Below, in pieces: positions 54,062 through 62,751 of a stretch of DNA of 64,000 nucleotides; the stretch's first letter is position 1, and each line of letters begins with the position of its first letter. The translations under genes were made by a program, and so were the position numbers. The notes under the pieces were generated by a model, which did not search any database, was not told where the DNA came from, and saw nothing but the letters and a program-made list of their open reading frames with translations. The stretch spans positions 1 to 64,000 of the forward strand of contig NZ_BJUL01000014.1 in NCBI RefSeq assembly GCF_007989605.1. The letters run 5' to 3'. Source of the stretch: Vreelandella venusta. GTDB lineage: Bacteria; Pseudomonadota; Gammaproteobacteria; Pseudomonadales; Halomonadaceae.

Positions 54062-55438
54062 TTAGGGCTGACCATTAATAAAACCACGTGTCAGCGTCAT
54101 AATCAGTATTTTAAGATCAAATCCCAATGACCAGCGTTCTATATAATACAAATCATATTCCACACGCTTTTCCATCAGCTTAACGTCTTCTGTGATACCA
54201 CGCAGACCGCTCACCTGAGCCCAGCCGGTCATACCTGGCTTTACACGGTGCCGTTGCATATAGATATCAATATGGTCTTTATAATGGTCGTTATGATCCA
54301 TCGCATGGGGACGTGGCCCAACAAGCGACATCCGCCCCTGCAGCACATTGTAGAGCTGAGGCAGTTCATCTAAGCTGGTACGTCGTAAAAAATGCCCGAT
54401 AGGCGTTATACGATCATCCCCATAGGTAGCTTGCTGAGTTTTACTATCTTCATGCTGGCGCATGGTTCTGAATTTATAAATTTTGAAACGCTTACCGTCT
54501 AAGCCGTGTCGCTCCTGCTTAAACAGTACAGGCCCCCCCATTTTCCAACGTATCGCCAGGGCAATGGCTAACATGACGGGACTAAATACTAAAAATAGAA
54601 TAAGCCCCAACACACGATCTTCAAGCGCTTTCACGAAACGCATGGGGCCATTGAGAGGCGTGTAATTTAGCTCTAGCGAGTAAAGCCCTGCCACTTGGGT
54701 AATACGATGGTTAAGCAGGCGAATATCAGGCAAATCAGGGAAAAAGCGAATGCTGGTAGGAATACCTGCCAGTAGGCGCATTAGATGACGAACACGATTT
54801 CCCTGAACAAGCGGATAGCCCAGCCATATTTCATCAAACTCACGCTGAAAAACGTTGGCCTTTGCAAAATCTGCCATTTCATGAAAGAAGGTCGCATCAT
54901 CTTCGTCGATATAGTGACCAACGACGACATAGCCAGCTTGGGGAGTATCCGCAACTCTCTTTTCAAGCAGCACAACATTGGCCTGTTTACCAATTAACAG
55001 GACACGCTTTAAGTTGTGCCCTTTGGCACGCAGACGTTTTAAATAGCTGTATAAAAAAGTACGCATAAGACTGCCCGTTAACAACACGGCCAGCGATGCT
55101 CCCCCCATCCACAAACGCGAAAAACTTTGGGTACCCTGTATGGCCACTAGTAATAAGCTAAGCAAGCCAATCGTCGCGAGCCACGTGACTGCATAAATGC
55201 CTAGCATGGTATATAGGCTGCGGCCCCGCCATGGCTGATAAAGCCCTATCAGTTCACCGACGGCAGGCAAGAGGAGACTACCGATCAATATCAGAAACAG
55301 GTAGTCATTAGTTTTAGGGTTAATGTGCGGCATTAACCACAGCGCAATAAGCGCTACACTGGTGGCAATTGCCGCATCGAAACAACGCATAGCACGCCGT
55401 AACCATTCACTACCCTGGTTTGTTTTAATAACGGCCAT
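54062..55438 (-). CDS. Undecaprenyl-phosphate sugar phosphotransferase (WcaJ-like)
   Basis: Starts the glycan by transferring a hexose-1-phosphate, probably glucose, to undecaprenyl phosphate. The 458-residue protein has four or five N-terminal helices, a CoA-binding-like cytoplasmic domain, then the catalytic domain with KQERHGLDGKRFKIYKFRTM, RRTSLDELPQLYNVL and LVGPRPHAM. The ATG lies 9 bases after the TolC stop, so it is probably transcribed with the type I secretion genes. Confidence 0.93.
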   Translation of the reverse strand: MAVIKTNQGSEWLRRAMRCFDAAIATSVALIALWLMPHINPKTNDYLFLILIGSLLLPAVGELIGLYQPWRGRSLYTMLGIYAVTWLATIGLLSLLLVAIQGTQSFSRLWMGGASLAVLLTGSLMRTFLYSYLKRLRAKGHNLKRVLLIGKQANVVLLEKRVADTPQAGYVVVGHYIDEDDATFFHEMADFAKANVFQREFDEIWLGYPLVQGNRVRHLMRLLAGIPTSIRFFPDLPDIRLLNHRITQVAGLYSLELNYTPLNGPMRFVKALEDRVLGLILFLVFSPVMLAIALAIRWKMGGPVLFKQERHGLDGKRFKIYKFRTMRQHEDSKTQQATYGDDRITPIGHFLRRTSLDELPQLYNVLQGRMSLVGPRPHAMDHNDHYKDHIDIYMQRHRVKPGMTGWAQVSGLRGITEDVKLMEKRVEYDLYYIERWSLGFDLKILIMTLTRGFINGQP

Positions 55439-55447
55439 AGTTACTGA

Positions 55448-56902
55448 CTACCGCGCTACCTGCGATGAAGTGGACAACGAGGCCAATAGCGACATAGTGC
55501 GATTAAGGTCGTCGCTCTCTAAGCTACCCACTGCGATATGCAGTGAGATCATATCCAAAGCGTAGTTACCAACAGTATCAACGTACTTGATACGCTGATC
55601 GTATAAGCTGGCCCGAGCATCCAGCACATCAACTAGATCCCGCAGTCCGAGTTGTTCGCCACGTTCAGCCGCGTCAAGGAATAGCTGACTGGATTCAATG
55701 GATTGGTTAAGTGCTTGCAAACGGCGCTCTCCGCCATTTAAGGCTCTTATGCGCTTGCGCACTTCTTGGATAGCAAGATTTCGCTCATTGTCGACTGCAG
55801 CCAAGCTAGCCTCAATACGTTTTTCTGCTTGCCGAACACTGGCGTTGGTATAGCCGCCGCGATAAATCGGCACGCTCAATTCGACGCCCGCACGATAATC
55901 TTCGCTCTCCCTCAGCTCATCGTCGCTTACTCGGTCAGAATAGCTAAGGTTTAGATTTATCTCAGGGTAGTAACCCGAACGCCTAACGCTTGTATTAGCT
56001 TGCGCAACTTGTTGCTCTTGCTGGGCTAATAAGACTTTTAGGTTTTGACCAGTGCGTGAAATCCATTCATCGGGATTACCAATGTCGCCATTGAGAGTAA
56101 CAGTGGTCAGCTCACCAGGCGCTGAGCTTTGAAAGCTGGGCGTAACACCCGTAAGGCGTTCCAACTCGCTAAGCGCATTGTCTAACTCATTTTCAGCTTC
56201 AACTGCGTCAGAGACTGCCTGATCGTACCTAGATTGCGCCTCCAATAAGTCAACCCGATTGCCAACACCCAGATCAAACGCACGACTTGCTTGGCGTACC
56301 TGTAGCTCAAGGGAATCTTGTTGAGACTCTAATAAACCTAATCGCTGCGACGCTAAATAAGCTTTTATATAGGCCTCGCTAACTTGCAATGCTAGCTCTT
56401 GCTCAACCACAGCCAATTGAAGCTCGGCAGAACTTACCTGGGCGCTGGCAACATCCATCTTTCGCCAGCGTTCCAAGCTGAAAAGCGGCTGCCGCAGCTG
56501 GACTTGATAATAAGTCTCATCAATTTCACCGGGACGCTGGGCAGGCTGGTCGAGGCCAAACTCATCTGGAGACGTTTGGATATTTGTAGAGTCTTGCCAT
56601 AAATACCCCCCCGAAGCGCTTACTTGTGGTAGCAGCTGAGAACGCGCCATCGGCACTTCTTCGCGAGTGGCATCTAACTCATAACGCTGACGTGAAAGGT
56701 CTGCGTCATGGCGTAGAGCCCTGGAAAAAAGGTCGGGCAATGAGGGCAACGCTTGGGAAGTCGCTTCACTATTGGCCAGCGCCTCCAACTCAGCAAGAGC
56801 CTGCTGATCAGCAGGCGTATCGCTCTGCGCGAATGCAGACTGGTTTAACAGCGCGATAGTAAGTGCAAGCGCACTAAGAGCAAAACGTGGCGTCCGTATC
56901 AT
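55448..56902 (-). CDS. TolC-family outer-membrane channel of a type I secretion system
   Basis: A 484-residue protein with a Sec signal (ALTIALLNQSAFA) and the periplasmic coiled coils of TolC (ARSQLLPQVSASGGYLWQDS; repeated heptads; NLSYSDRVSDDEL). Its ATG overlaps the HlyD stop as TAATG. Together with the two genes upstream it completes a tripartite exporter. Confidence 0.93.
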   Translation of the reverse strand: MIRTPRFALSALALTIALLNQSAFAQSDTPADQQALAELEALANSEATSQALPSLPDLFSRALRHDADLSRQRYELDATREEVPMARSQLLPQVSASGGYLWQDSTNIQTSPDEFGLDQPAQRPGEIDETYYQVQLRQPLFSLERWRKMDVASAQVSSAELQLAVVEQELALQVSEAYIKAYLASQRLGLLESQQDSLELQVRQASRAFDLGVGNRVDLLEAQSRYDQAVSDAVEAENELDNALSELERLTGVTPSFQSSAPGELTTVTLNGDIGNPDEWISRTGQNLKVLLAQQEQQVAQANTSVRRSGYYPEINLNLSYSDRVSDDELRESEDYRAGVELSVPIYRGGYTNASVRQAEKRIEASLAAVDNERNLAIQEVRKRIRALNGGERRLQALNQSIESSQLFLDAAERGEQLGLRDLVDVLDARASLYDQRIKYVDTVGNYALDMISLHIAVGSLESDDLNRTMSLLASLSTSSQVAR

Positions 56903-58281
56903 TAATCCTCCCGGATAGCGCGAGCTAACATATCGGCAATTGGCTTCGCAATGTAGCTGGCAAATGTACGCTCGCCCGTCCGAATCATAACTTCTGCAGG
57001 CATACCGGATAACAGCTGCATTTGCTCGGTCATATCCTGCCGCCCATCTTCCGTTACTCTAATACGGGCTTTGTAATAGCGCTGACCAGTCGCTTCATCT
57101 TCAAAACTATCGGCACTAAGATGAATAATTTCGCCATCAATGACGTTTGTTAAGCGCTGATTGAAGGCAGAAAAACGAATTTCAGCAAGTTGGCCTATAT
57201 AAAGGTTATCGATGTCGCGACTCGGTATACGCGCTTCCACCACAAAACCATCGTTAGAGGGCACAACTTCCATAATGGTGTCACCAGGGCGAACGACTGC
57301 GCCAATAGTGTGTATCTTGCGCCCAACCACGGTGCCGGAAGCAGGCGAGTGAATAACGGTGCGGTTTACTTGGTCTGTTAACGAAGTAATGCGCTCCTCT
57401 GCCTCGGCTATTTGCGTCTGCGCATCTCGCAGTAGCTCACCCACCTCGGCTTGAAACTCTTGCAGGGTAGTCTCTTTTTTCAGGCGACTTTCGCTGATCC
57501 TTGAGCGCAACTGAGCAATATTAGCTTGAAACTCCGCGTTCTCACCTTCGTACTGCAGCACTTGTCGCTCTAGTTCACGCAGGCGCTGGTTATCGCCCAG
57601 CCCTTCGCGGTAGAGCGAACGGAAGTCTTCTGCTTCGGAGCGCAACGAACGTATCCGCTGATTATTAACGCGAACACGTGATTCAAGCCCATCAATCTGC
57701 TCTTGCATTTGAATAATTTGCTGGTCCATCGCATCCATCGTGCCTTGCAGCGATTGACGGCGGGCAGCGAAGAGGCTTTGCTGAACAGCGGTGATCTGCT
57801 GGATTCTCGCATTATCAACCGACATCAGCTCTTCGGGCATCTCAAGCATTTCTGCGCCCTGCTGCTCAGCTAACAAACGTACTTCCATTGCACGGTTGAT
57901 ATAATATTGCGATTGGGCAATTTCTAGCTGTGAACGCACCTGGGTATCGCTCAAGATCACCAACGGCTGCCCAGCTTCTACCTTAGCGCCATCTTCGACA
58001 AGCAGCTCACGTACGATACCACCTTCAAGATGCTGTACCGAACGCTTAAAAGACTCCATGGAAACGTTGCCAGGCGCAACAACGGCGACGGCCAGTGAAG
58101 CCGTCACAGACCAAAGAACGAACCCCCCTAGTGCAATGCCCAAAATGGCATAACCTAGTTTTCGATAACCTTTATCACTCGTTGGCAAGGCCTCTTGTGC
58201 CTCGCCATCTAGGGTAACCGGACCTTGGGGCGTTACATCAATTTCCCTATTGGCTGGAACCTTATCTCTCTGCTGGCTCAT
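56902..58281 (-). CDS. HlyD-family membrane fusion protein
   Basis: A 459-residue adaptor with one membrane helix near residues 42-64 (GYAILGIALGGFVLWSVTAS), a barrel-sandwich lipoyl segment, long coiled coil (about 150-290) and the C-terminal HlyD region with HSPASGTVVGRKIHTIGAVV. It links the ABC protein to the TolC-like channel. The start overlaps the ABC gene stop as ATGA. Confidence 0.94.
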   Translation of the reverse strand: MSQQRDKVPANREIDVTPQGPVTLDGEAQEALPTSDKGYRKLGYAILGIALGGFVLWSVTASLAVAVVAPGNVSMESFKRSVQHLEGGIVRELLVEDGAKVEAGQPLVILSDTQVRSQLEIAQSQYYINRAMEVRLLAEQQGAEMLEMPEELMSVDNARIQQITAVQQSLFAARRQSLQGTMDAMDQQIIQMQEQIDGLESRVRVNNQRIRSLRSEAEDFRSLYREGLGDNQRLRELERQVLQYEGENAEFQANIAQLRSRISESRLKKETTLQEFQAEVGELLRDAQTQIAEAEERITSLTDQVNRTVIHSPASGTVVGRKIHTIGAVVRPGDTIMEVVPSNDGFVVEARIPSRDIDNLYIGQLAEIRFSAFNQRLTNVIDGEIIHLSADSFEDEATGQRYYKARIRVTEDGRQDMTEQMQLLSGMPAEVMIRTGERTFASYIAKPIADMLARAIRED

Positions 58282-60047
58282 GTCGTCTCCTCGCTGCCAT
58301 TAGCATTTCCACGACCGCCTGCAATAGCAGAAAGGCGAGTGGCGTTTTGCTGGCTAACCTGGGGGCGCGATTTCTTGGCAAATTGCGCCAACACTTGATC
58401 ACGAGGACCGAACATACTGACTTGACCTTCTTTCATTACCAACAGCTTATCCATGCCTTTTAAAACACTGGTACGGTGGCTAATAACAAACAGCGTCGTA
58501 CCTTCTGTTTTCAATTGAGCAATGGCTTGGCCCAGCGCTTTTTCGCCAGCATCGTCTAAGTTAGCGTTGGGCTCATCTAGAACGACCAGGACTGGGTTGC
58601 CATACAGTGCGCGAGCAAGCCCGAGGCGTTGGCGCTGCCCCCCGGAAAGCGCGCCGCTGTTAGAGGCAATCACGGTGTCGTAGCCATTGGATAGCTCTAA
58701 CACCATTTCATGAACACCTGCTTTTTGGGCCGCAGCAACCACCTTTTCAGGGTCAATGTCCCCAAAACGGGCAATATTTTCACTGATGGTGCCATCAAAG
58801 AGTTCGATATCTTGTGGCAAATAGCCGATATAGGGGCCCAGTTCGTCACGGTTGTATTGGTTAACCGCCCCACCATCTAGTCTTACGTCTCCAACCTGCG
58901 TTGGCCATATTCCCAGCAGTACGCGGGCAAGGGTTGATTTACCTGCCGCACTTGGGCCAATAATGCCAACATGCTCGCCTTTAGCGACGCTAAAGTTAAT
59001 TCCCCGGATGGTAGCCATACGTGCACCGGGAGGAGCAGCCGCTACATTCTCCACATCAACAATGCCTTTCGGCGCTGGCAAAGACATATGACGCTGCTCG
59101 TCAGGTATCTGCGTCAGAAGCTCGTTTAATCGGCTATAAGAGCCACGTGCGGCTACAAAGCCTTTCCAGCCACCGATCATTTGATCAATAGGTGCCAGCG
59201 CACGCCCCATTAGAATAGACCCGGCAATCATCATACCGGGAGTCATCTCCCCTTGGAGCACTAACAGCGCACCTAAACCAAGAATTAATGACTGAAAGAG
59301 CAAACGCATTACTTTAGACGTATTGGTCAAAGCGCCCGCACGGTCACTCGCTTGTGACTGTTTAGCAAGGAATTCATGATGGCGTTTTGACCAGCGTCCC
59401 ATAATGCCGGGCAGCATGCCCATAGCATGCAGCACTTCAGCATTTCTCAGGTTAGAGTTGGCTAGATTCTGTGCTTGAATTTGCTCGCTATTGGCTTCAG
59501 CAAGTAAAGCCTTAGTAGATTTTTCATTAGCCACCGCAAGCGCAAATAAAATAATGCCCGCACAGGTAGCAAACACACCTAACCAAGGGTGAAAAATAAA
59601 CAGAATGCCTAAATAAACGGGCACCCAAGGGGCGTCAAAAAAGGCAAACAGTCCATTTCCAGTTAGAAACTGTCGTAAACCGGTCAAGTCATTTAGCGGC
59701 TGAGCACTTTGCGCCCCTGGAGCAACTAAACTACGGCGAAACATGGCACCATAGAGGCGCTGATTAATCGTAGTATCTAATCGATTCCCTATCCTAACCA
59801 ACATTCTTGACCGAACTAGTTCAAGCCCACCCATCACCATAAAAAGGAAGATGACGACAAGCGTCAGCATGATGAGCGTATCGAGACTTTGCGTGGTAAG
59901 CACGCGGTCATACACTTGGAGCATGTACATGGGGGGAACTAGCATGAGCAAATTGACGAACATGCTAAAAAAGCCCACCGATACAAACGAACCCTTACAG
60001 GCGCTTAATGCACGCTGCAGATCCGTTGCTTCCTGTTGCTTTGCCAT
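58278..60047 (-). CDS. Type I secretion ABC exporter (PrtD/HasD-like)
   Basis: A 589-residue membrane-fused ABC protein without a C39 peptidase domain. Six helices (first: VGFFSMFVNLLMLVPPMYML), then Walker A IIGPSAAGKSTLA, signature ALSGGQRQRLGLARAL and Walker B VLVVLDEPNANLDD. Such exporters handle RTX proteins with C-terminal signals. First gene of the ABC-HlyD-TolC unit. The neighbouring signal-less DUF4214 proteins are likely cargo. Confidence 0.95.
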   Translation of the reverse strand: MAKQQEATDLQRALSACKGSFVSVGFFSMFVNLLMLVPPMYMLQVYDRVLTTQSLDTLIMLTLVVIFLFMVMGGLELVRSRMLVRIGNRLDTTINQRLYGAMFRRSLVAPGAQSAQPLNDLTGLRQFLTGNGLFAFFDAPWVPVYLGILFIFHPWLGVFATCAGIILFALAVANEKSTKALLAEANSEQIQAQNLANSNLRNAEVLHAMGMLPGIMGRWSKRHHEFLAKQSQASDRAGALTNTSKVMRLLFQSLILGLGALLVLQGEMTPGMMIAGSILMGRALAPIDQMIGGWKGFVAARGSYSRLNELLTQIPDEQRHMSLPAPKGIVDVENVAAAPPGARMATIRGINFSVAKGEHVGIIGPSAAGKSTLARVLLGIWPTQVGDVRLDGGAVNQYNRDELGPYIGYLPQDIELFDGTISENIARFGDIDPEKVVAAAQKAGVHEMVLELSNGYDTVIASNSGALSGGQRQRLGLARALYGNPVLVVLDEPNANLDDAGEKALGQAIAQLKTEGTTLFVISHRTSVLKGMDKLLVMKEGQVSMFGPRDQVLAQFAKKSRPQVSQQNATRLSAIAGGRGNANGSEETT

Positions 60048-60106
60048 GGATGGGTCACCGTTGAATCAAAGAAGTCACGCGAGGATTATCGCGGCAGCAT
60101 AACAGA

Positions 60107-60133
60107 AACGCCCCTGCCTAGGGTAGGGGCGTT
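60107..60133 (-). terminator. Terminator of the nucleotidase gene
   Basis: AACGCCCCT (60107-60115) pairs with 60125-60133; the minus strand continues TTTCTGTT. It lies 63 bases past the stop at 60196 and before the ABC exporter gene. Confidence 0.7.
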
Positions 60134-60195
60134 GAAGGCACTGAGTGTTGAGTGAGATAAACAACGTGCTTACCCAACAGAGCTAGGTTGCTTCA

Positions 60196-62535
60196 TTAGC
60201 CAAACAGCATCATGCTCTCTGCTGACTCAGTGAAACCAACCATAACAGCACCGCGCTCAGCTCCATTATCTAGCTTATCAAGCCAATACGCTTGACCTGC
60301 CGCATCAGAAGCCCTTTCGAGTACATTTTCATACATCAGTTCAATATAGGCATCGTTTTCTACACTGCCATATTGCCTTGCAAACTCCTCTGAACCCACA
60401 AAGCTATCAGCAATATCACTCAGGCTGACCGACTCACTCACTTCAAGCCAGTAGCCTAACCCTTTGCCATCCGCCATGCGATCAAAAGCGGCATCGTAAA
60501 GGCGTAGCAGCGGATCGACAGGAGCATCGAAGACAGCATCGCTGCGCTCACCAAGATTTTGGATTCGCAGATCTTCGCTAGCAGGGGTTTCTTGCTCGCT
60601 AAACGGTGTTTCGCTGAACATGCTGGCCATGTATTCAGCGAAGGCATCCTGCTCTGTGCCTTTTTCGGCAAAGTCGAAGAGGCCGTCATCTTCGAAGGCG
60701 CTCATAAGATCTATCCGATCTTGGTAGCTATCTTCCCCTAGCGGATAACCGTCGCCGCCGTCGGCCAAAAAGCCTAGCGTAACGACTTTAACAGTCTCTT
60801 CAGCACTGCCTACCAGGCGGCCATTGGCAGCCAGCACATCGTTGGTACTGCCATCGTCATTAACAATCACCGCATTTTGGATGCGCTCGCCTGCGGATTG
60901 GCTAAGATCATAGCTGTACTGAATACCGCCCACCTGGGCAAACTGACCTGCAGTGACACCCGGTGCCGATGCAGCAACCGCATGCTCCAGAACTTCCAGC
61001 AGTTTGCTGCGTGTGATAGTGATTATGGCTAGGTCATTGTTGAACCGGAGTGATGACGCTGCATCCAGCTGGGATACGCCGCCCTCAGGCTTACCTATGG
61101 TGGGGTTGGCACTTGGCGCTTGATAGGTTGGCTCGCTGTCGCTTCCATCTACGACAACATTACCAATCGGCTCACGGATACCACCGCCGTTTTTGAACGA
61201 TACCACGACGTCTTCGTCAAGCTGCTTGGCATACCAGAGGTTGGCATCCGCGGTTAGATTACCCAAATTGGTTTCTTCGGTGCGCACCGCTGCCCGTTCA
61301 CCGACCAGGTATACATCGGTCAAACCAAGGATATTGCCATCTTGCTCAGCAACAAACTCACCCACCGAGCCGACTAAATCATTAGCAATATTACCTTTAG
61401 TGCCTTCGGCGAAGGCACTTACCAGGTCTCCCCACAGCGCTTCTACCTGCTCATCGGTAGAGGCGTAAATACCAGAAGAGTTTTCATCGATGGAGTCAGC
61501 AATCACACGACCATGTTCGTCAAACTCTACCACCAGTTCGGCAACATAGCGCCAGCCCCCGTCGGTATTAACGACGACTACATCGTTACCTGCAGCATCT
61601 TGAGTAACGATGGGGTAAGTGTCATAGGGCTCGCCTGCCCCTGGGAATAAGCCGCGATCCTGGTCTTCTTGATCTGCCAGAAGACTATTGGAACCACCCG
61701 CTATCACGATATCGACGCCGTCCAGCAGTGTCGCCAACTCTTCTTCAAACTGAATTTGCTGGAGGTGCGAGCTGAGGATTATTTTATTGACGCCCTGCGC
61801 TTCAAGGTCATCAATGATGGGCTGAATAAGCTTGGCCAGAGCTTGCATGTCATTGCTGCCACCGGTCAGCACATTGACATCGCCAGGTGACGAGATGCTC
61901 TCCAGAATTTGGGTAGTCACGCCAATAATGCCGATCTTCTCTCCGCCACGCTCAGCAATGACCGCCGGAGCTAGCTTAGGCTTATTAGCGCCCGCTAACA
62001 GCTCTTCCAAGGTGGTTTGAAAGGCGTCTTGGCTTAATATTTCTTCGGTCGCTAAACCACTTAGAGCGGAATCTCCCGAGAAGTCTAGGTTGGCAGACAG
62101 ATAAGGAAACTGAGCGCCTAGCCACTCAGCGTCTGCCGTAGAACCGCCGTTCACGACCGATGCAATCATTGCTTCGATCAGCCCGGTACCCAAATCAAAT
62201 TCATGATTGCCCAGTGTCACGGCCGCCGCGTCAGCCAGATCCATCAATAGAGTCTCAACGCGCCCAGAAGCTGCCGTGATGCCGCTCATGGAGCCAGCGT
62301 CCAGCCCATAAATCTCTTCAACCGCTGTTTGGAAGGCTGCCTGCAGGCTTGAATCAGCGGCAGCGTTCAAGTATGGCCCAGGCAACACCAAATCTCCCGA
62401 GCTGACAAACAGCGAGTTAGCGTATTGGTCTTCTAAGTGATCCACGATAGAGATGAAATTGGGTGCATTAAGCAGGTCTCCCCCACCCCCCTCCATATCG
62501 GCTGCGTGCAGGAGTTGAAGTTGGAAGTTACTCAT
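60196..62535 (-). CDS. 5'-nucleotidase-like metallophosphatase with C-terminal DUF4214
   Basis: A 779-residue protein. Residues 1-330 form a calcineurin-like metallophosphatase (LLHAADMEGGGGD, SSGDLVLPG, VTLGNHEFDLG, IILSSHLQQ). Residues 400-650 form the 5'-nucleotidase C domain (NLTADANLWYAK, ISFNNGG-like VVSFKNGGGIREPI). Residues 675-779 contain two DUF4214 repeats (LYDAAFDRMADGKGLGYW; MYENVLERASDAAGQAYW). The first metal motif is D-M-E where classical UshA has D-x-H. No Sec signal is present, which points to type I secretion by the adjacent exporter. The ATG at 62535 has GGGA at good spacing; the frame opens to 62577. Confidence 0.88.
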   Translation of the reverse strand: MSNFQLQLLHAADMEGGGGDLLNAPNFISIVDHLEDQYANSLFVSSGDLVLPGPYLNAAADSSLQAAFQTAVEEIYGLDAGSMSGITAASGRVETLLMDLADAAAVTLGNHEFDLGTGLIEAMIASVVNGGSTADAEWLGAQFPYLSANLDFSGDSALSGLATEEILSQDAFQTTLEELLAGANKPKLAPAVIAERGGEKIGIIGVTTQILESISSPGDVNVLTGGSNDMQALAKLIQPIIDDLEAQGVNKIILSSHLQQIQFEEELATLLDGVDIVIAGGSNSLLADQEDQDRGLFPGAGEPYDTYPIVTQDAAGNDVVVVNTDGGWRYVAELVVEFDEHGRVIADSIDENSSGIYASTDEQVEALWGDLVSAFAEGTKGNIANDLVGSVGEFVAEQDGNILGLTDVYLVGERAAVRTEETNLGNLTADANLWYAKQLDEDVVVSFKNGGGIREPIGNVVVDGSDSEPTYQAPSANPTIGKPEGGVSQLDAASSLRFNNDLAIITITRSKLLEVLEHAVAASAPGVTAGQFAQVGGIQYSYDLSQSAGERIQNAVIVNDDGSTNDVLAANGRLVGSAEETVKVVTLGFLADGGDGYPLGEDSYQDRIDLMSAFEDDGLFDFAEKGTEQDAFAEYMASMFSETPFSEQETPASEDLRIQNLGERSDAVFDAPVDPLLRLYDAAFDRMADGKGLGYWLEVSESVSLSDIADSFVGSEEFARQYGSVENDAYIELMYENVLERASDAAGQAYWLDKLDNGAERGAVMVGFTESAESMMLFG

Positions 62536-62751
62536 GGCGATTCCCTTTTTTAATCGATGGAGAAAATAGGCAAACATGAGATTACGCAGCTAGCCATTGC
62601 AAACACATGACGCTTTAAAGAAAAAGTATTTTCACGCTGCTATAAAACTGTCCTCATATAAGCATCATAAAAATAAAATATTTAAGTCATTTAATTGCTA
62701 TGACTTAGTAATAAATTCAGCCCTTCAATTCATCCAGTAAGGGCTGGTTAA

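Noticed and set aside
40486..62577. JUMPstart/ops element for RfaH-type control of the glycan cluster
   Set aside because: I looked for GGCGGTAG-like sequences on the minus strand upstream of the cluster and did not find a convincing one.
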